DNA of 64,000 nucleotides from Dromiciops gliroides (taxonomy: Eukaryota > Chordata > Mammalia > Microbiotheria > Microbiotheriidae), in contig NC_057863.1 of assembly GCF_019393635.1 (NCBI RefSeq), positions 625,746,291-625,810,290 of the forward strand. The letters are read 5' to 3'. A program made the position numbers and the translations under genes. Under the pieces are notes generated by a model. The model searched no databases and was not told the origin of the DNA. It saw only the letters and a list, made by a program, of their open reading frames with translations. Of this stretch, positions 1 to 10,192 are shown in pieces (position 1 is the stretch's first letter; every line of letters starts with the position of its first letter).

Positions 1-430
1 AAGCTGATTGAATCTGGGCATGGTTTCAATGAGTTTTATGCAAAGACTAGCCTAAATTGCATAGGAGGAGGGGCTAGGATCTTGTTTCTACTACTCCATC
101 CTTCAGAGAAAGTCAGGTCAATTTAGAGACAGTAGTCAATAAACGTTTATTAATGTGCCCCCCCTACTTCCTCCCTCCCCCAGCTTGGTGGTAGACTCCA
201 AGTAGGAAAATGAAAGACAGATCTTGCCCTGAAAGTGCTTACTATCCAGTGTGGGAAGGGAATACACAAAAGGTAGCTTAAGGGAATTGGCTGAATGAAG
301 GAAGGAAACCTGGGGGCATGATGAAGTCCTGCCTAGTGTGAGATTTAAAATTGGATATTAGATCATAAATCTCACAGTTTGGCGACCCTGAAGGGACCTT
401 AAGGACCCTCCCACCTTCCCTAGTAAGGCT
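1..430. other. No gene seen; old repeat remnant
   Basis: Bases about 135-300 resemble the degraded therian repeat reading 'ataaacgtttattaatgtgcc ... cttgccctgaaagtgctt', a MIR/L3-associated type. The rest looks unique. No open frame with recognisable protein similarity is present. Confidence 0.4.
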
Positions 431-464
431 TGTTAGAGGTGGCTGGCCCAGGACTCCCTCTTTA

Positions 465-626
465 TTATTATTATTATTTTTTTTTTTTGGTGAGGCAATC
501 AGGGTTAAGTGACTTGCCCAGGGTCACACAGGTAGTAAGTGTCAAATGTCTGAGACTGGATTTGAACTCAGGTACTCCTGAATCCAGGGCCTGTGCTTTG
601 TCCACTGCGCCACCTAGCTGCCCCCT
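465..626 (-). repeat. CORE-SINE (WSINE1-like)
   Basis: Antisense copy: T-run, then the reverse complement of the SINE down to its GGGGCAGCTAGG head. The 14-bp TSD GGACTCCCTCTTTA lies at 451-464 and 627-640. The well-kept TSD suggests a fairly recent insertion. Confidence 0.93.
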
Positions 627-1019
627 GGACTCCCTCTTTAAATGGAGATTTGGGGAGAAATTCTCTCTCCTCTCCTCTCCATTCAGAGGGGTCCCAGGAG
701 CCAAGGTTATTGAAGAGGTGTGTGTATCAAGGCTGAAGTGACTCTGCAGGATGGTGAGGTTACAGGGCATGATGGGAAATGAAGAGAAAGACAGACTTCC
801 CTTGGGAAGATCCATGACTATACAAATTGGCAACTACTGTGTATACTTATGCATTACTTCCTGCTCTCCAGTTTTAACCAGCTCAGGTTTATCTGTATCC
901 CCAATTACAACATCATAGATAAGCGTCTACCTGCCCCAAAGCACTTGGAGTCATAGATCAGCTCTCCCATATTCCCCTTGTTAACAGTGCTAGAAACACA
1001 GCTAAACACTCTTCATTTT
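627..1019. other. Unique-looking non-coding stretch
   Basis: I see no recognisable repeat, gene or RNA here beyond the right TSD of the preceding SINE. Short open frames across it have no recognisable content. Confidence 0.35.
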
Positions 1020-1700
1020 GCACAGCTCAAAGTGTTAGCAGCTCAAGTGTTGGCAGCTTGAGTGTCAGCAGCTCAAGTGTGGGCAGCCCTAGTGTTGCTA
1101 GCAGGTTGCTGTTCACAAATCCCAAGCAGGCAGCAGTTGGTGAATGAAGGCTTTATTCATCTTCGAGAAGATGGGCACTCTTCTGAATGTGCAGGAGAGT
1201 GCCCTGAAGTGAGGTCCCTCACCTCTATTTATACCCCTCAAGGGGTCCCCTCTGACCAATCACATTAAGGCCTTTTGATACCCCTCATTTACATTTCAGT
1301 TATTACAGTTGCTATTTATACAGAATAACAGTAACAGCCTAAGAACCCATCAGGTGGCACTAGTTAACCAATCAGATTTTACAAACTACAATACCAGGCC
1401 TTAGCCTATTCTGGGCAACAGTATCTGCTCCCCCCCCCCCGAAAAATACTGTGTTAACATACATAAGTCTTCCAGAAAGAAAACCTGTCTTGGGGTTTGA
1501 CCAATCAGATTGCTCCATTTATCCACCAATCAGATTATGGCCTTAGGCCCCAACCCTATGCTGGAGTAAGAATGTCCCCATTCCCCACTAAACAGTGCTT
1601 GTGTAAACATAACTTTTCAAAACAAAACTCAAGTCAGGGCTTGAGCTCTGAGTCACGTGGGGACCATCTTGGGTGCCTCAAGGTGAACTCCCAGCCCAGC
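1018..1700 (-). mobile_element. Solo LTR or LTR fragment, antisense
   Basis: Read on the minus strand this has LTR architecture. There are CCAAT-type boxes (GATTGG on this strand near 1375, 1505 and 1530), a TATAAATA box near 1225 and an AATAAA signal near 1153. A short tandem repeat lies in the presumed U5 end. Outer limits are approximate and no TSD was found. Family not assigned. Fossil element. Confidence 0.6.
1020..1094. repeat. 15-bp tandem repeat, about 5 units
   Basis: Four adjacent 15-bp units at 1035-1094 follow the pattern TTAGCAGCTCAAGTG, with a partial unit at 1021-1034. Units differ at several positions. The array sits at the 3' end of the antisense LTR, in the presumed U5 region. 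Confidence 0.85.
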
Positions 1701-1944
1701 CCAGCCCGACTCCCACAAAACCCAGGCCCTTCTTCAGGCCCTTATCGGGCCTAAGGCCCAGGAGCCTTACCTCAAAGCCTTCTGTGCAGAGCGGTCCCCT
1801 GCTGGGAGGTTGGGGGTTGGGGGTGGGGGGGCATAAAGCTGTTGGCCTGAAACCAGACTCACTCTCTGCCTTTAGGGCTCTGAGAAGAGTCCAAATATAG
1901 TCTTTTCTCCCTACAGAACTTGAGTAGGTTGGAAGGAGGTGGGA

Positions 1945-2280
1945 GCCAGGAGTCATCCTTGATTTCCCACACTCCCTCATCCCACATATCCAATCAGTTG
2001 CTAAAACTTGTCTATTCTGTTTCCAAAATATCCCTCTCATCCTTTCCTTCTCTTCACTCAACCACATAGTTCAGACCTTCATCATCTCCAGGCTGGACTT
2101 TTCCAAGCTTTGGTCTCCCTGCCTTGCCTCCCCACCCCCTCCAATCCACTCTCTACTCCACTTCCAAAGTGATTTTCCTGCCTTCTTCCCCAGTACTTGT
2201 AAAAAAACATCTGGGTATCCTTGATCTTTGACAACCGCTTTTGAATCATATACTCTTGTCACTTTGCCTTTTGTTTTGTG
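1945..2280 (+). mobile_element. L2 LINE fragment
   Basis: The text (catccttgatttcccacac ... atcatctccaggctggac ... cttccaaagtgattttcct) matches the 3' half of L2 as it commonly appears in mammals. It is non-coding and old, and interrupted at its 3' side by an antisense SINE. Confidence 0.75.
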
Positions 2281-2432
2281 GGTTTTTGGGGTTTTTTTTT
2301 TTGCAGTGCAATGGGGGTTAATGACTTGCCCAGGGTGACACAGCTAGTGTCAAGTGTCTGAGGCCGGATTTGAACTCAGGTACTCCTGAATCCAGGGCCA
2401 GTGCTCTATCCACTTCGCCACCTAGCTGCCCC
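2281..2432 (-). repeat. CORE-SINE, tail type GCAAAA
   Basis: Antisense copy with 'gcagtgcaatgggggttaa' at its tail, the second tail subtype in this window (CATTGCCCTGCAAAA when read sense). Its flanks carry imperfect copies of CACTTTGCCTTTT, a likely diverged TSD. Confidence 0.88.
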
Positions 2433-2439
2433 ACATTGC

Positions 2440-2776
2440 CTTCTTTTAAGCTGAACTGTCAAAACTAATTTGCATTATGCTAATTCAACTGATAACATCC
2501 TCTACTAACAAGCCAGGAAAACTGAAAGTTAATCAATCTGTATCGGATTGATTTGCATGTAGAGAACTAAAAAGAAAACTTGGATAACTGAGGTCTGTAA
2601 CCAGTGAGCAGAGAAAGTTTAAATACTTTCACTGACAAAAGGGGTTTTGAGCTTCTTTGGAAGGAGACTCTGTATGTACACGCCTGATTACTCTTGGGAC
2701 AATAAACTGGTGCTGTGTTTTTCTAACTGCTGTCCAGTCTGTTCTGGGAATTTCTCACTCTGTTTTCTGTAGGAGA
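2440..2776 (+). mobile_element. LTR fragment
   Basis: Starts near TGTCAAAACT. It has an AATAAA signal at 2700 followed by a U5-like stretch (gctgtccagtctgttctggg) ending near GGAGACA. This layout is typical of the R/U5 end of an LTR. Ends are approximate and no clean TSD is seen. Fossil, family unassigned. Confidence 0.5.
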
Positions 2777-2869
2777 CAGTTATGAAAATATATATTTTTT
2801 CATATAGGTCTATAGTCCCAAAAAAGAGATTAAGGAAAGGGGAGTATTGAATGAATCCCCCTGTCCCTA

Positions 2870-3350
2870 GGTGGTCAGATTATCAATGATATTTCCATTG
2901 GGCTAGAATCATTACCAATTTTTACCTAATTTGAATACATGAAATCACATACCAATCTGGACTAGCTATATTTATAGCAGTCCTTTTTTGTGGTAGCAAA
3001 GAAACTAGAATCTGAGGGGGTATCCCTCAGTTGGAAGAACAGCTGAAAAAGGTATGATTTAGGAAAGTAATGTAATTATTTACTATGGTATTACTATTAT
3101 AGAATGTAATTACTATTATGCATTATTGTAGAATGTAATTTCTTACTATTGTAAGAAATGATGTTGATGGATGATTTCAGAAAAACCTGGAAAGGCTTGT
3201 ATGAACTGATACAGTGAAGGGAGCAGAACCAGCACAATTTATACAACTTCAAATGCCTTTGAAAGATTAAACTTTGGTCAATGCAATGACCAATCATGAA
3301 TTATGCTGCCCCTTCTGAGAGGGAGAGGATGGACTAATGGTGTAGAATTT
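2870..3350 (+). mobile_element. L1 3' UTR, diverged
   Basis: Contains the marsupial L1 3' UTR signature phrases: 'gcaaagaaactagaatctga', 'ccctcagttggaagaacagc', 'cagaaaaacctggaaaggct' and 'gtgaagggagcagaaccag'. There is no ORF2 portion. A low-complexity TATATG stretch follows at about 3355-3425. Confidence 0.8.
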
Positions 3351-3354
3351 TATG

Positions 3355-3425
3355 TGTTTATATATGTATATGTAAGTATGTGGGTATATATGTGTATATA
3401 TATATATGTTTATATATGTATTTCA
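3355..3425. repeat. Short TATATG-type repeat
   Basis: Alternating TATATG/TGTATA text of roughly 70 bp directly downstream of an L1 3' UTR, where such tails often expand. Confidence 0.7.
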
Positions 3426-3565
3426 GACATGACCAATGATATAATTTGTTTAGTTTGATTATGCATGTTAATTCAAGGGTTTATTTTTCTGTTTTCCTGA
3501 TGAAGGGGAACTGTGGAGTGAAAAGGTAAGAAAATAGATTTTTGTTCATTAAAAAATGCTTGGAG

Positions 3566-3711
3566 GGGGCGGGCAGCTAGATGGTGCAGTGGTTAAAGCA
3601 CTGGCCCTGGATTCAGGAGTACCTGAGTTCAAATTCGACCTCAGACACTTGACACTTACTAGCTGTGTGACCCTGGGCAAGTCACTTAACCCCCTATTGC
3701 CTGCAAAAAAA
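3566..3711 (+). repeat. CORE-SINE, first of a three-copy stack
   Basis: Sense copy with head 'cagctagatggtgcagtgg' and tail 'attgcctgcaaaaa'. It is flanked by AAAAATGCTTGGAG at about 3552-3565 and 3712-3725. Confidence 0.95.
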
Positions 3712-3725
3712 AAAAATGCTTGGAG

Positions 3726-3882
3726 GAGGGAGCTAGGTGGCGCAGTGGATAAAGCACCGGCCCTGGATTCAGGAGTACCTGAGTTCAAATCTGGCCTCAA
3801 ACACTTGATACTTACTAGCTGTGTGACCCTGGGCAAGTCACTTAACCCCCATTGCCCCACAAAAAAACAAAAACAAACAAAC
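3726..3882 (+). repeat. CORE-SINE, second of a three-copy stack
   Basis: Sense copy with head 'agctaggtggcgcagtgg' and a (CAAA)n-like tail. It is flanked by the same 14-bp target at 3712-3725 and 3883-3896. The body differs from its neighbours, so it is not a simple tandem duplicate. Confidence 0.95.
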
Positions 3883-3896
3883 AAAAATGCTTGGAG

Positions 3897-4039
3897 TGTG
3901 GTAGCTAGGTGGCACAGTGGATAAAGCACCGGCCCTGGATTCAGGAAGACCTGAGTTCAAATCCGGTCTCAGACACTTGACACTTACTAGCTGTGTGACC
4001 CTGGGCAAGTCACTTAACCCCAATTGCCCCGCAAAAAAA
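3897..4039 (+). repeat. CORE-SINE, third of a three-copy stack
   Basis: Sense copy with tail 'caattgccccgcaaaa'. It is flanked by the 14-bp target at 3883-3896 and 4040-4053. Confidence 0.95.
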
Positions 4040-4054
4040 AAAAATGCTTGGAGT

Positions 4055-4640
4055 GCTCTCCCTCATCAGCTCTAGCTACTAACTTCTCTAATTTCCTTTA
4101 AGTCCCAACTAAAATCTCATGTTTTACATGAAACCTTTCCCAATTTTTCTTCTTCTTCTTCTTCTTTTTATTTTATTTTAGTGAGGCAACTGGGGTTAAG
4201 TGACTTGCCCACGGTCACACAGCTAGTAAGTGTCAAGTGTCTGAGGCCGGATTTGAACTCAGATCCTCCTGAATCCAGGGCCGGTGCTTTAACCACTGCG
4301 CCATCTAGCTGCTTCCTCAATTCTTCTTAATCCTAGTGCCTTCCTTCTGTTTATTATTTCCTATTTATCCTGCATATAGTTTGCCTTATATGTATAATAT
4401 ATGCATATTATATGTAATATATGCATATAATATATGCATATTATATGTGATATATGCATATTATATATATTATATATATATATATAATTTGTTTACATGT
4501 TGTGTCCCCTATTCCATTGCAAACTCCTTGAAGGCAGGGACTGTCTTTTGTCTCATTTTATATTCTTGGAACTTAGCACAGGGCCTGGCACATTGTGAGC
4601 ACTTAATCAAGATTGATTGATTGATTGATTGATTGAAAAT
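4055..4640 (+). mobile_element. L2 LINE 3' end, interrupted by a SINE
   Basis: Left piece 'cctttaagtcccaactaaaa', right piece 'cttgaaggcagggactgtct ... gcctggcacattgtgagcac' ending in (GATT)n near 4607-4637. This is the standard L2 3' terminus. An antisense SINE splits it at 4160-4313, and an AT-rich ATATGC block lies at about 4388-4490. Confidence 0.8.
4160..4313 (-). repeat. CORE-SINE inside L2
   Basis: Antisense copy with 'ttttagtgaggcaactgggg' at its tail. Imperfect flanking repeats (CAATTTTTCTTCTT and CAATTCTTCTTA) indicate a diverged TSD. Confidence 0.9.
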
Positions 4641-4659
4641 ACATTTAAAAACAAAGCCA

Positions 4660-4685
4660 GGGGGCAGCTAGGTGGTGCAGTGGAT
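4660..4685 (+). repeat. 26-bp SINE head stub
   Basis: Only the first 26 bp of a sense CORE-SINE (ggggcagctaggtggtgcag ...) remain before unrelated sequence. A copy made by target-primed reverse transcription keeps its 3' end, so this stub probably results from a later deletion or rearrangement. Confidence 0.8.
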
Positions 4686-4899
4686 ATGTTGATTGAACAA
4701 ACCTCTTTACTGCACAGTGGTCCCCTCAGAAAAGCTTCCCTGAGTTCAGGTTACTGTGTGGGTCTGTATTCTGATCATGATGTTTGTACTTTTTGCTGGT
4801 CAGAGTAGAGAATAAAGTTTGTGCTGACTAAAATTGATCTTCTTAATAACTTTACATGTTGTTTCCCTGATTAGATTGTGAGCTCCTTGAGGGCAGGCT

Positions 4900-5068
4900 G
4901 GGGTCATCTCTAGTTGTCCTGATGTATATCTTGCCACTGGACCCAGATGGCTCTGGAGGAATGAGGCTGGTGACCTTGTACTGCCCTCCCTCACTTCAAT
5001 CCAATTTAGTGTAAGTCATGACGTCACTATTGGAACATTGGAACAATGAAGAAACAACAACAACAACC
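4900..5068 (+). repeat. (CAA)n-tailed SINE, composite family
   Basis: Sense copy: 'gccactggacccagatggct', 'gcctccctcacttcaatcc'-like text and a 3' (CAA)n tail at about 5052-5066. The same family occurs antisense near 14.4, 27.2 and 29.7 kb. It is distinct from the WSINE1-like family. Confidence 0.75.
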
Positions 5069-5150
5069 TTGAGAACAGGGACTGCCTTTTTCCTCATTTT
5101 ATATTTAGCACAGTGCCTGGCAAATTGCCTTAACACGCATTTGTTGAATT
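5069..5150 (+). mobile_element. L2 3' terminus fragment
   Basis: Text 'ttgagaacagggactgcctt ... gcacagtgcctggcaa' is the L2 3' terminal signature. Confidence 0.65.
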
Positions 5151-5194
5151 GTTTTATTAGTAGATTATTTAACCTTCCTGGTGATTTTTCTAAA

Positions 5195-5880
5195 TTGTAA
5201 GTCTGACCATGTCACCTCCCTTTCCGCCTTCCTCCTGTGACAATTAAAAAATAGGAGAGACAGTTTCTGGGCAATTTAATCATTTTATTAATAAGGCTGC
5301 AGGGTTATCAGTAAAATGAGGTCTACGGCAGTCTCTCTTAGACCAAAGACCCTCTCCTCACAGTGAGGTCTCCATTCATATACCCTTCCAGTCTATAGGA
5401 AGTCCATCACACAGCAAGCAAATCTAATTGGTTGACATGATTGGAGGTGGGTTATGTTAAAATGAAGTCCTGGGATGACATCAGAGAAAGGAATGTAAGA
5501 CCCACCCCCCCAACTCAAGCTGATCAGGGCAAATAGTCTAGGTGTGGTTTAATCTCATATGTAGTCCCTGGGCCATCTAGACAACAGGATCTGTCTCCAC
5601 CCAAGCTTGTGGAATCCTGGCCTCTTTCTACCTTTCCAGGCTTGTTGTACTGTTCTCTCTACAGGCACTCTGCAATGGGCTTCACTGACCTCCTCATGAT
5701 TTTCCTCGATCATGCATCTCTTGACTTTGTGCCCTGGGCTTGGCATGTTCTGCCCTCTTATCTCTGCTTTGTTAAAACCCATCCCTCTAGCTCCTAGGGC
5801 CTTCCCCTCTCAGATTGCCTTCTATTTGTGTTATATCTTATATACTCCTAAATATTTCCATGCTGTATCCTTTATTAGTT
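5195..5880 (+). mobile_element. L2 LINE, split by an LTR
   Basis: Left piece 'gtctgaccatgtcacctccc'. Right piece 'cctttccaggcttgttgtac' to 'ctctttgactttgtgccctg'-like text matches the L2 3' region. The break at about 5236 is filled by an LTR-like insert. Confidence 0.7.
5236..5586 (-). mobile_element. Probable solo LTR in L2, antisense
   Basis: On this strand it starts TGTGACAATT and ends near CTAGACAACA. Read on the minus strand it has AATAAA (near 5290) and CCAAT (near 5430). It sits between two parts of one L2 copy, which supports an insertion, but no clean TSD was found. Fossil. Confidence 0.5.
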
Positions 5881-6006
5881 TTTTTGTTTTGCTTTGTTTT
5901 GCAGGGCAATGAGGGTTAAGTGATTTGCCCAGAGTCACACAGCTAGTAAGTGTCAAGTGTCTGAGGCTGGATTTGAACCCGGGTCCTCCTGAATCCAGGG
6001 CAGGTT
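5877..6006 (-). repeat. CORE-SINE, 5' truncated
   Basis: Antisense copy with the GCAGGGCAATGAGGG-type tail. It stops at 'gaatccagggcaggttcttg', lacking the head, followed by an L2 terminus remnant at about 6015-6110 ('gagaacagggcttgttttta'). Confidence 0.85.
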
Positions 6007-6997
6007 CTTGGATCCTTTCTTAGAATGGGAAGCCCTTGAGAACAGGGCTTGTTTTTACTTCTCCTTTGTATTCCCAGTACCTTGAGAGTGATTGGCATAT
6101 AGTTAAGTGCTTACATTCTGGTAGACTCATAAATGCTCCTGTTGTTTTTGGATTGATTTGGCTTGGAATGAAATGAAATTCAGCAAATATGTGTTAAGGG
6201 CCTACTATGTAACAAGGCATGGGGGAGCTCTGGCCTCCCAGACAGGAAGACCTGAGTTCAGTCTCTGACATAGAGAGCCTAGGCAAGTCCTTTAACTTCT
6301 CCAGGGTCCTCCAGTTGTAGGGCAAATTCCTGTCTGCAGCAGTAGAGATAATTCCTTCCAGGGAATCCCTTAACCCAGATGAAATCACAAATCTGGTCCC
6401 ATCCCACTCTTCCCTCAAGTTCAAGACTCTGTGCTAGGAGCTGGTTCAGTAGGGACTCTAAGAGACCTGTGTGTCCTGGATCACCAGTGGGCAAAGAGTC
6501 AGCTGTCCTGTGACCAGCCCTGCAGGGAGGCCAAATGGAAGAATACCTACCATTTCAGGACTTGTGCTGGGGAACTTACTACTGAGATGGAAAGGTGGTG
6601 AATGGAGCTGGTGTGAAGCCAAGCATTGCATAAGGGCCTGGGGGTGACCTGGGGACCTGGCCTCTTCTCTTGGAAAGCAGGCATTGTGGAGTCTCCATGG
6701 AAGGTGGAGGGGGGCGGTGACTCGTGCTGGAGGTAGGAAAGGTCAGTTGCTAAAGGCGACAATGAGCTAGCTTCAATTTCTGAATGCAAGCCCTCATCCG
6801 AAGCTGTTAAGGATTCATGATGTCCTGCCAATTCTGAAGGCTTGGAGTCATGGGAACGCGGAGCTGGAAGGGAGAGCAGAGATCTAGTTCCAACTGCACC
6901 TGCCCGTGAATCCCCTCTGCAATGCCCCCAACAAGTGGTTGAGTATGGGTGGGGAGCATCCTGAGTGCTATAATTTGGAAAGGACCAAGGACCACCT

Positions 6998-7417
6998 TGT
7001 TGTTGTTGTTGTTGTTGAGTTAGTTCCCTCACTCTGTGACCCCATTTGGGATTTTCTTTCTTTTTTTTTTTTTTAGTGAGGCAGTTGGGGTTAAGCGACT
7101 TGCCCAGGGTCACACAGCTAGTTAAGTGTTAAGTGTCTGAGGCTGGATTTGAACTCAGGTACTCCTGACTCCAGGGCCGGTGCTTTATCCACTGCGCCAC
7201 CTAGCTGCCCCTGGGCTTTTCTTGACAGAGATGCTGGAGTGATTTGCCATTTCTTTCTCCAGCCTATTTTATAGAAGAGGAAACTGAGGCAAATAGGGTG
7301 AAGTGACTTTTCCAGGGTCACCCAGCTTGTAAGTGTCTGAGGACAGATTTGAACTCAGGTCCTCCTGACTCTCAGCCCAGCATTCTGTACACTATGGTGT
7401 CACCTAGCTGCCCCTTG
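6998..7417 (-). repeat. MAR1-like SINE split by a CORE-SINE
   Basis: Antisense copy. It has (GTT)n at 6998-7016, then 'tagttccctcactctgtgac', 'ccccatttgggattttc', and after the insert 'ttgacagagatgctggagtg' and 'gccatttctttctccagc', ending at 'ctagctgcccc'. The tail matches the RTE/BovB-type end (tgactgaacaacaac when read sense). Confidence 0.8.
7063..7211 (-). repeat. CORE-SINE nested in MAR1-like SINE
   Basis: Antisense copy with tail 'ttttttagtgaggcagttgg'. Flanks GGGATTTTCTTTC and GGGCTTTTCTTG are a likely diverged TSD. Confidence 0.92.
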
Positions 7418-7609
7418 GGACCACCTTTCCCACTCCCAATACATGCACACACCCCAATCAATGAATAAGCATTTAGTAAGTGTCTGCTATAGGAAAGGTA
7501 GTAGCAGCCAGCCAGCCAACCCTGGAATCAGAAAGACCTGGGTTTAAGTGCAGCCTCTGATCTTTCTGGCTGTTTGATCCTAGTCAAGTCACTTATCCCC
7601 TCACTGCTG

Positions 7610-7855
7610 TAGGCAGCTAGGTGGTGCAGTGGATAGACCACTGGCCCTGAAGTTGGGAGGATCTGAGTTTAAATCCTACCTCAGATACTTCCTAGCTGTG
7701 TGACCCTGGGTGAGTCACTTCACCTCTGTCTCAGTTTCCTCAATTGTAAAATGGAAATGATAATAGAATTTACCTCACAAGGCTGTTGTGAGGATTGAAC
7801 GAGATTATGCCTTGTTTGGCACACAGTAGGCACCTAATAAACGCTTGTTCTATTC
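7610..7855 (+). repeat. MIR-like long CORE-SINE
   Basis: Starts 'ggcagctaggtggtgcagtg' and continues past the core into 'cctctgtctcagtttcctca', 'gaggattgaacgagattatg' and a 'gtaggcacctaataaacgct' terminus, the long therian MIR-type 3' end. Confidence 0.8.
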
Positions 7856-7959
7856 CCCTTGTCTCTTCTATGTACCAGGAACTAGACGTGTTATAAAAAG
7901 TTTCATTAATCTACAATAAAAATGAATAAACAATAATATAATTCATAATGATTCCCCTC

Positions 7960-8150
7960 CTCCAATTATGATTTGACCTAGAACATTTTTTAACTCTCAG
8001 CTAAAGCCCCACTTTCTGCAAGAAGGCTAGCCAGCCCTCAATCTTAGGACCTTCCCTCCCAGTCTACCCCTAATGGATTCTGTGTCTCTTGTTTGTACAT
8101 AGTTGTCTCCCTAATGCAGCTCCCTGAGAGCAGAGGTCGTTTTTTGAGTG
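7960..8150 (+). mobile_element. L2 3' fragment
   Basis: 'cagctaaagccccactttct' to 'gctccctgagagcagaggtc' is L2 3' terminal text. Confidence 0.65.
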
Positions 8151-8474
8151 GACTGACTGACTGTGCCAAAGGTTGGACTATTAGAGCTGCAAGGGCCCTT
8201 CAGAATCTAAATTCTAAACTTCCTATGCGGTGGTGGTAGGGCATGGCTGTAATCTCCACTGCTAGGGCAGTCGGAGGCTGGGGGATTGCTTGAACTCAGG
8301 AGTTCTGAGCTGCAAAAAAATGATCTGCCCCCAATATGAGCCCTGAGTGTGAGGGAACCACCAGGTTATTTAAGGAGGGCTAGGCCAGCCCAGAGCAGAT
8401 ACAGAAATCTTCCCTGATGATAAGCAATGAGGTCAGGCCTGTGAATGACCCTTGTATTTCTACTCTGACTGAGA

Positions 8475-8750
8475 ACGGGAGTTTGTTGAGTTGCTTCAGT
8501 CCTGTGTCTGACTCTTCCTGTGACCTCATTTGGGGTTTTCTCGGCAGAGCTACTAGAGAAGTTTGCCACTTTGTAGGCCCTTACTAGCTGGGTGACCCTG
8601 GGTAAGTCACTTACCCCTTTTTGCCTCAGTTTCCTCATCTGTAAAATGATCTGGAGGAGGAAATGACAAACCATTCTAGTACCTTTGCCAAGTGGGGTCA
8701 CAAAGAATCAGATATGACTGAAAAAATGACTGAACAACAAAACTCATTTG
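8475..8750. repeat. Two MAR1-like SINE pieces, head to head
   Basis: An antisense piece at about 8475-8580 ('gctgagttgc'-like, 'gtctgactcttcctgtgacc', 'cctcatttggggttttct') meets a sense piece at about 8580-8750 ending 'ggggtcacaaagaatcagat' and 'gactgaacaacaaaac'. The latter is the RTE/BovB-type tail. Confidence 0.7.
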
Positions 8751-8754
8751 AGTA

Positions 8755-8935
8755 TCATACTAACCCTGTGAAGTAGAGGCTATGATCATTTTTTTTAATC
8801 TTCATTTTTCAGATGAGGAAACTGCGGTTAAGAGAGGTTAAATGACTTGCCAAGGGGCACATTAATAAATATTTGAGGCAGGATTTGAACCCAGGTCTTT
8901 CTACCCTCCAATCCATCCCTCCATGTAGCACCATT
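8755..8935 (-). repeat. MIR SINE
   Basis: Antisense MIR: 'cagatgaggaaactgcggtt', 'gaggttaaatgacttgccaa', 'ggcaggatttgaacccaggt'. Old and diverged. Confidence 0.8.
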
Positions 8936-9048
8936 TTTATTAAGTCTTTCTGAATCATGAAGTCCTTTGATTCAAACAGCTATCACAAAATTGGAAGGAG
9001 AATGTTCATCGACTTAAGAATTTAAACTTTTCTTTTTAAAGGACTATA

Positions 9049-9200
9049 GCAGTGTCCATTTCCGTGAGTGGAATTAATTTCCATACAAAGTAGTTGCTCA
9101 GGAAGCTCAAATCCCAGGGCTCAGTTGGCTTCTCTAAGTTAGGCTTTGATATGCTAATGGATCTATTTTCATTTATTCAGTGAAGCAATTCCAGTTCCAG
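9049..9200 (+). repeat. Unclassified dispersed repeat, copy 1
   Basis: This 150-bp stretch closely matches 21061-21210 in the same orientation. Shared text includes 'ttaatttccatacaaagtag' and 'ttaggctttgatatgctaat'. I do not recognise the family. Confidence 0.85.
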
Positions 9201-9249
9201 TAGGGCTCTAAAGTAACCAAAAATGATTGTCTTTAAAAATTATCCTAAG

Positions 9250-9385
9250 GCTCAGAGCTGTAAGGGTCATAGGGCTTAACCTCCTCCAGTAAGGCCCAGA
9301 GAGGTGACTTGCTCAAAGTCACACCAATATCACAGGGGCAGAACAGGGATTCAATCTACCCCTAATTATCTAATTCAGATAGTCT
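9250..9385 (-). repeat. MIR SINE, diverged
   Basis: 'ctcagagctgtaagggtcat ... aaggcccagagaggtgactt' and 'aaagtcacaccaatatcaca' fit an old antisense MIR. Confidence 0.55.
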
Positions 9386-9589
9386 TTCATTTTAATTCCT
9401 TACAGTAAGTGGTGGTTCACCTTATTAACAGGGCCTGATTTTCTGTGACTTTAGCCCTGGGAGACCCTTTTCTACCCTGTTCCAATACTCACTGCCAGGT
9501 TCCCATGAAATGTTGGACTCTCTCTCCTTGCTGGATAACAACTTCTCCCCTCTAACACCTCTACAACCTCCCCCCTATTGGTAACCCAT

Positions 9590-10182
9590 TGTGGGAAAAT
9601 ATGGGCCCCCCTCAAAAGCTGATTGAAGTTGTCTGGGGAACAATTAATGTCTGGGAGGTGAATTTCAGCTGGGAGAAGGGTGCTTACTAATGGCTCCTTT
9701 CCTTCCCCCCTCCCCAGCAATCAGGATCACATGATGAGAGAGACCCAAGGTTGGTCATATGGGGGAGGAGTTTAGAGGGCTGCCCCTTTGACTATACTGC
9801 ATTCTGATTGGCTAGAGTTTGGCACCAGTGTTTGGCACAAAGATTGTAATTGAGGAAAAAGGGTGGAGCCAGCTGGGTTAAGAGATAGAAGGGCTCCCAC
9901 ATTCCCGGCCATTTCCATTAGGGAGCTGGTCCATTCACTCGGGAATGTATAAATAAGGACCTTTGATACTTCTCCAACACTGAGTTCCAGAAATTTTTTT
10001 TTTCAGGGCAATGAGGGTTAAGTGACTTGCTCAAGGTCACACAGCTAGTGTGAAGTGACTGAGGTCGGATTTGAACTCAGGTCCCCCTGAATCCAGGGCT
10101 GGAGCTTTATCCACTGCACCACCCAGCTGCCCCCAAGTTCCAGAAATTTTTCAATGGGGTTTCTCACAATTTGTTTCTCACA
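9590..10182 (+). mobile_element. Solo LTR with 5-bp TSD
   Basis: Runs from TGTGGGAAAATATGG to TTTCTCACA, flanked by CCCAT at 9585-9589 and 10183-10187. A 5-bp TSD is usual for ERV-L/MaLR-type (class III) elements. Promoter-like text 'gtataaataagg' lies at about 9947. About 160 bp of its length is a nested SINE plus one TSD copy. A related, diverged copy ends at 20613. No internal region is attached. Fossil. Confidence 0.82.
9998..10134 (-). repeat. CORE-SINE nested in the LTR
   Basis: Antisense copy with tail 'ttcagggcaatgagggttaa'. The TSD AGTTCCAGAAATTTTT is present at about 9983-9998 and 10135-10150. Confidence 0.93.
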
Positions 10183-10192
10183 CCCATAGCCT

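Noticed and set aside
3566-3711. tRNA gene
   Set aside because: The SINE head and box-like text could suggest a tRNA, but no full cloverleaf is apparent and the sequence is repeated dozens of times as a SINE.
6547-7113. 188-codon minus-strand frame
   Set aside because: It begins inside an antisense SINE, crosses a CAA/GTT repeat and then unique sequence with no recognisable domain or splice context.
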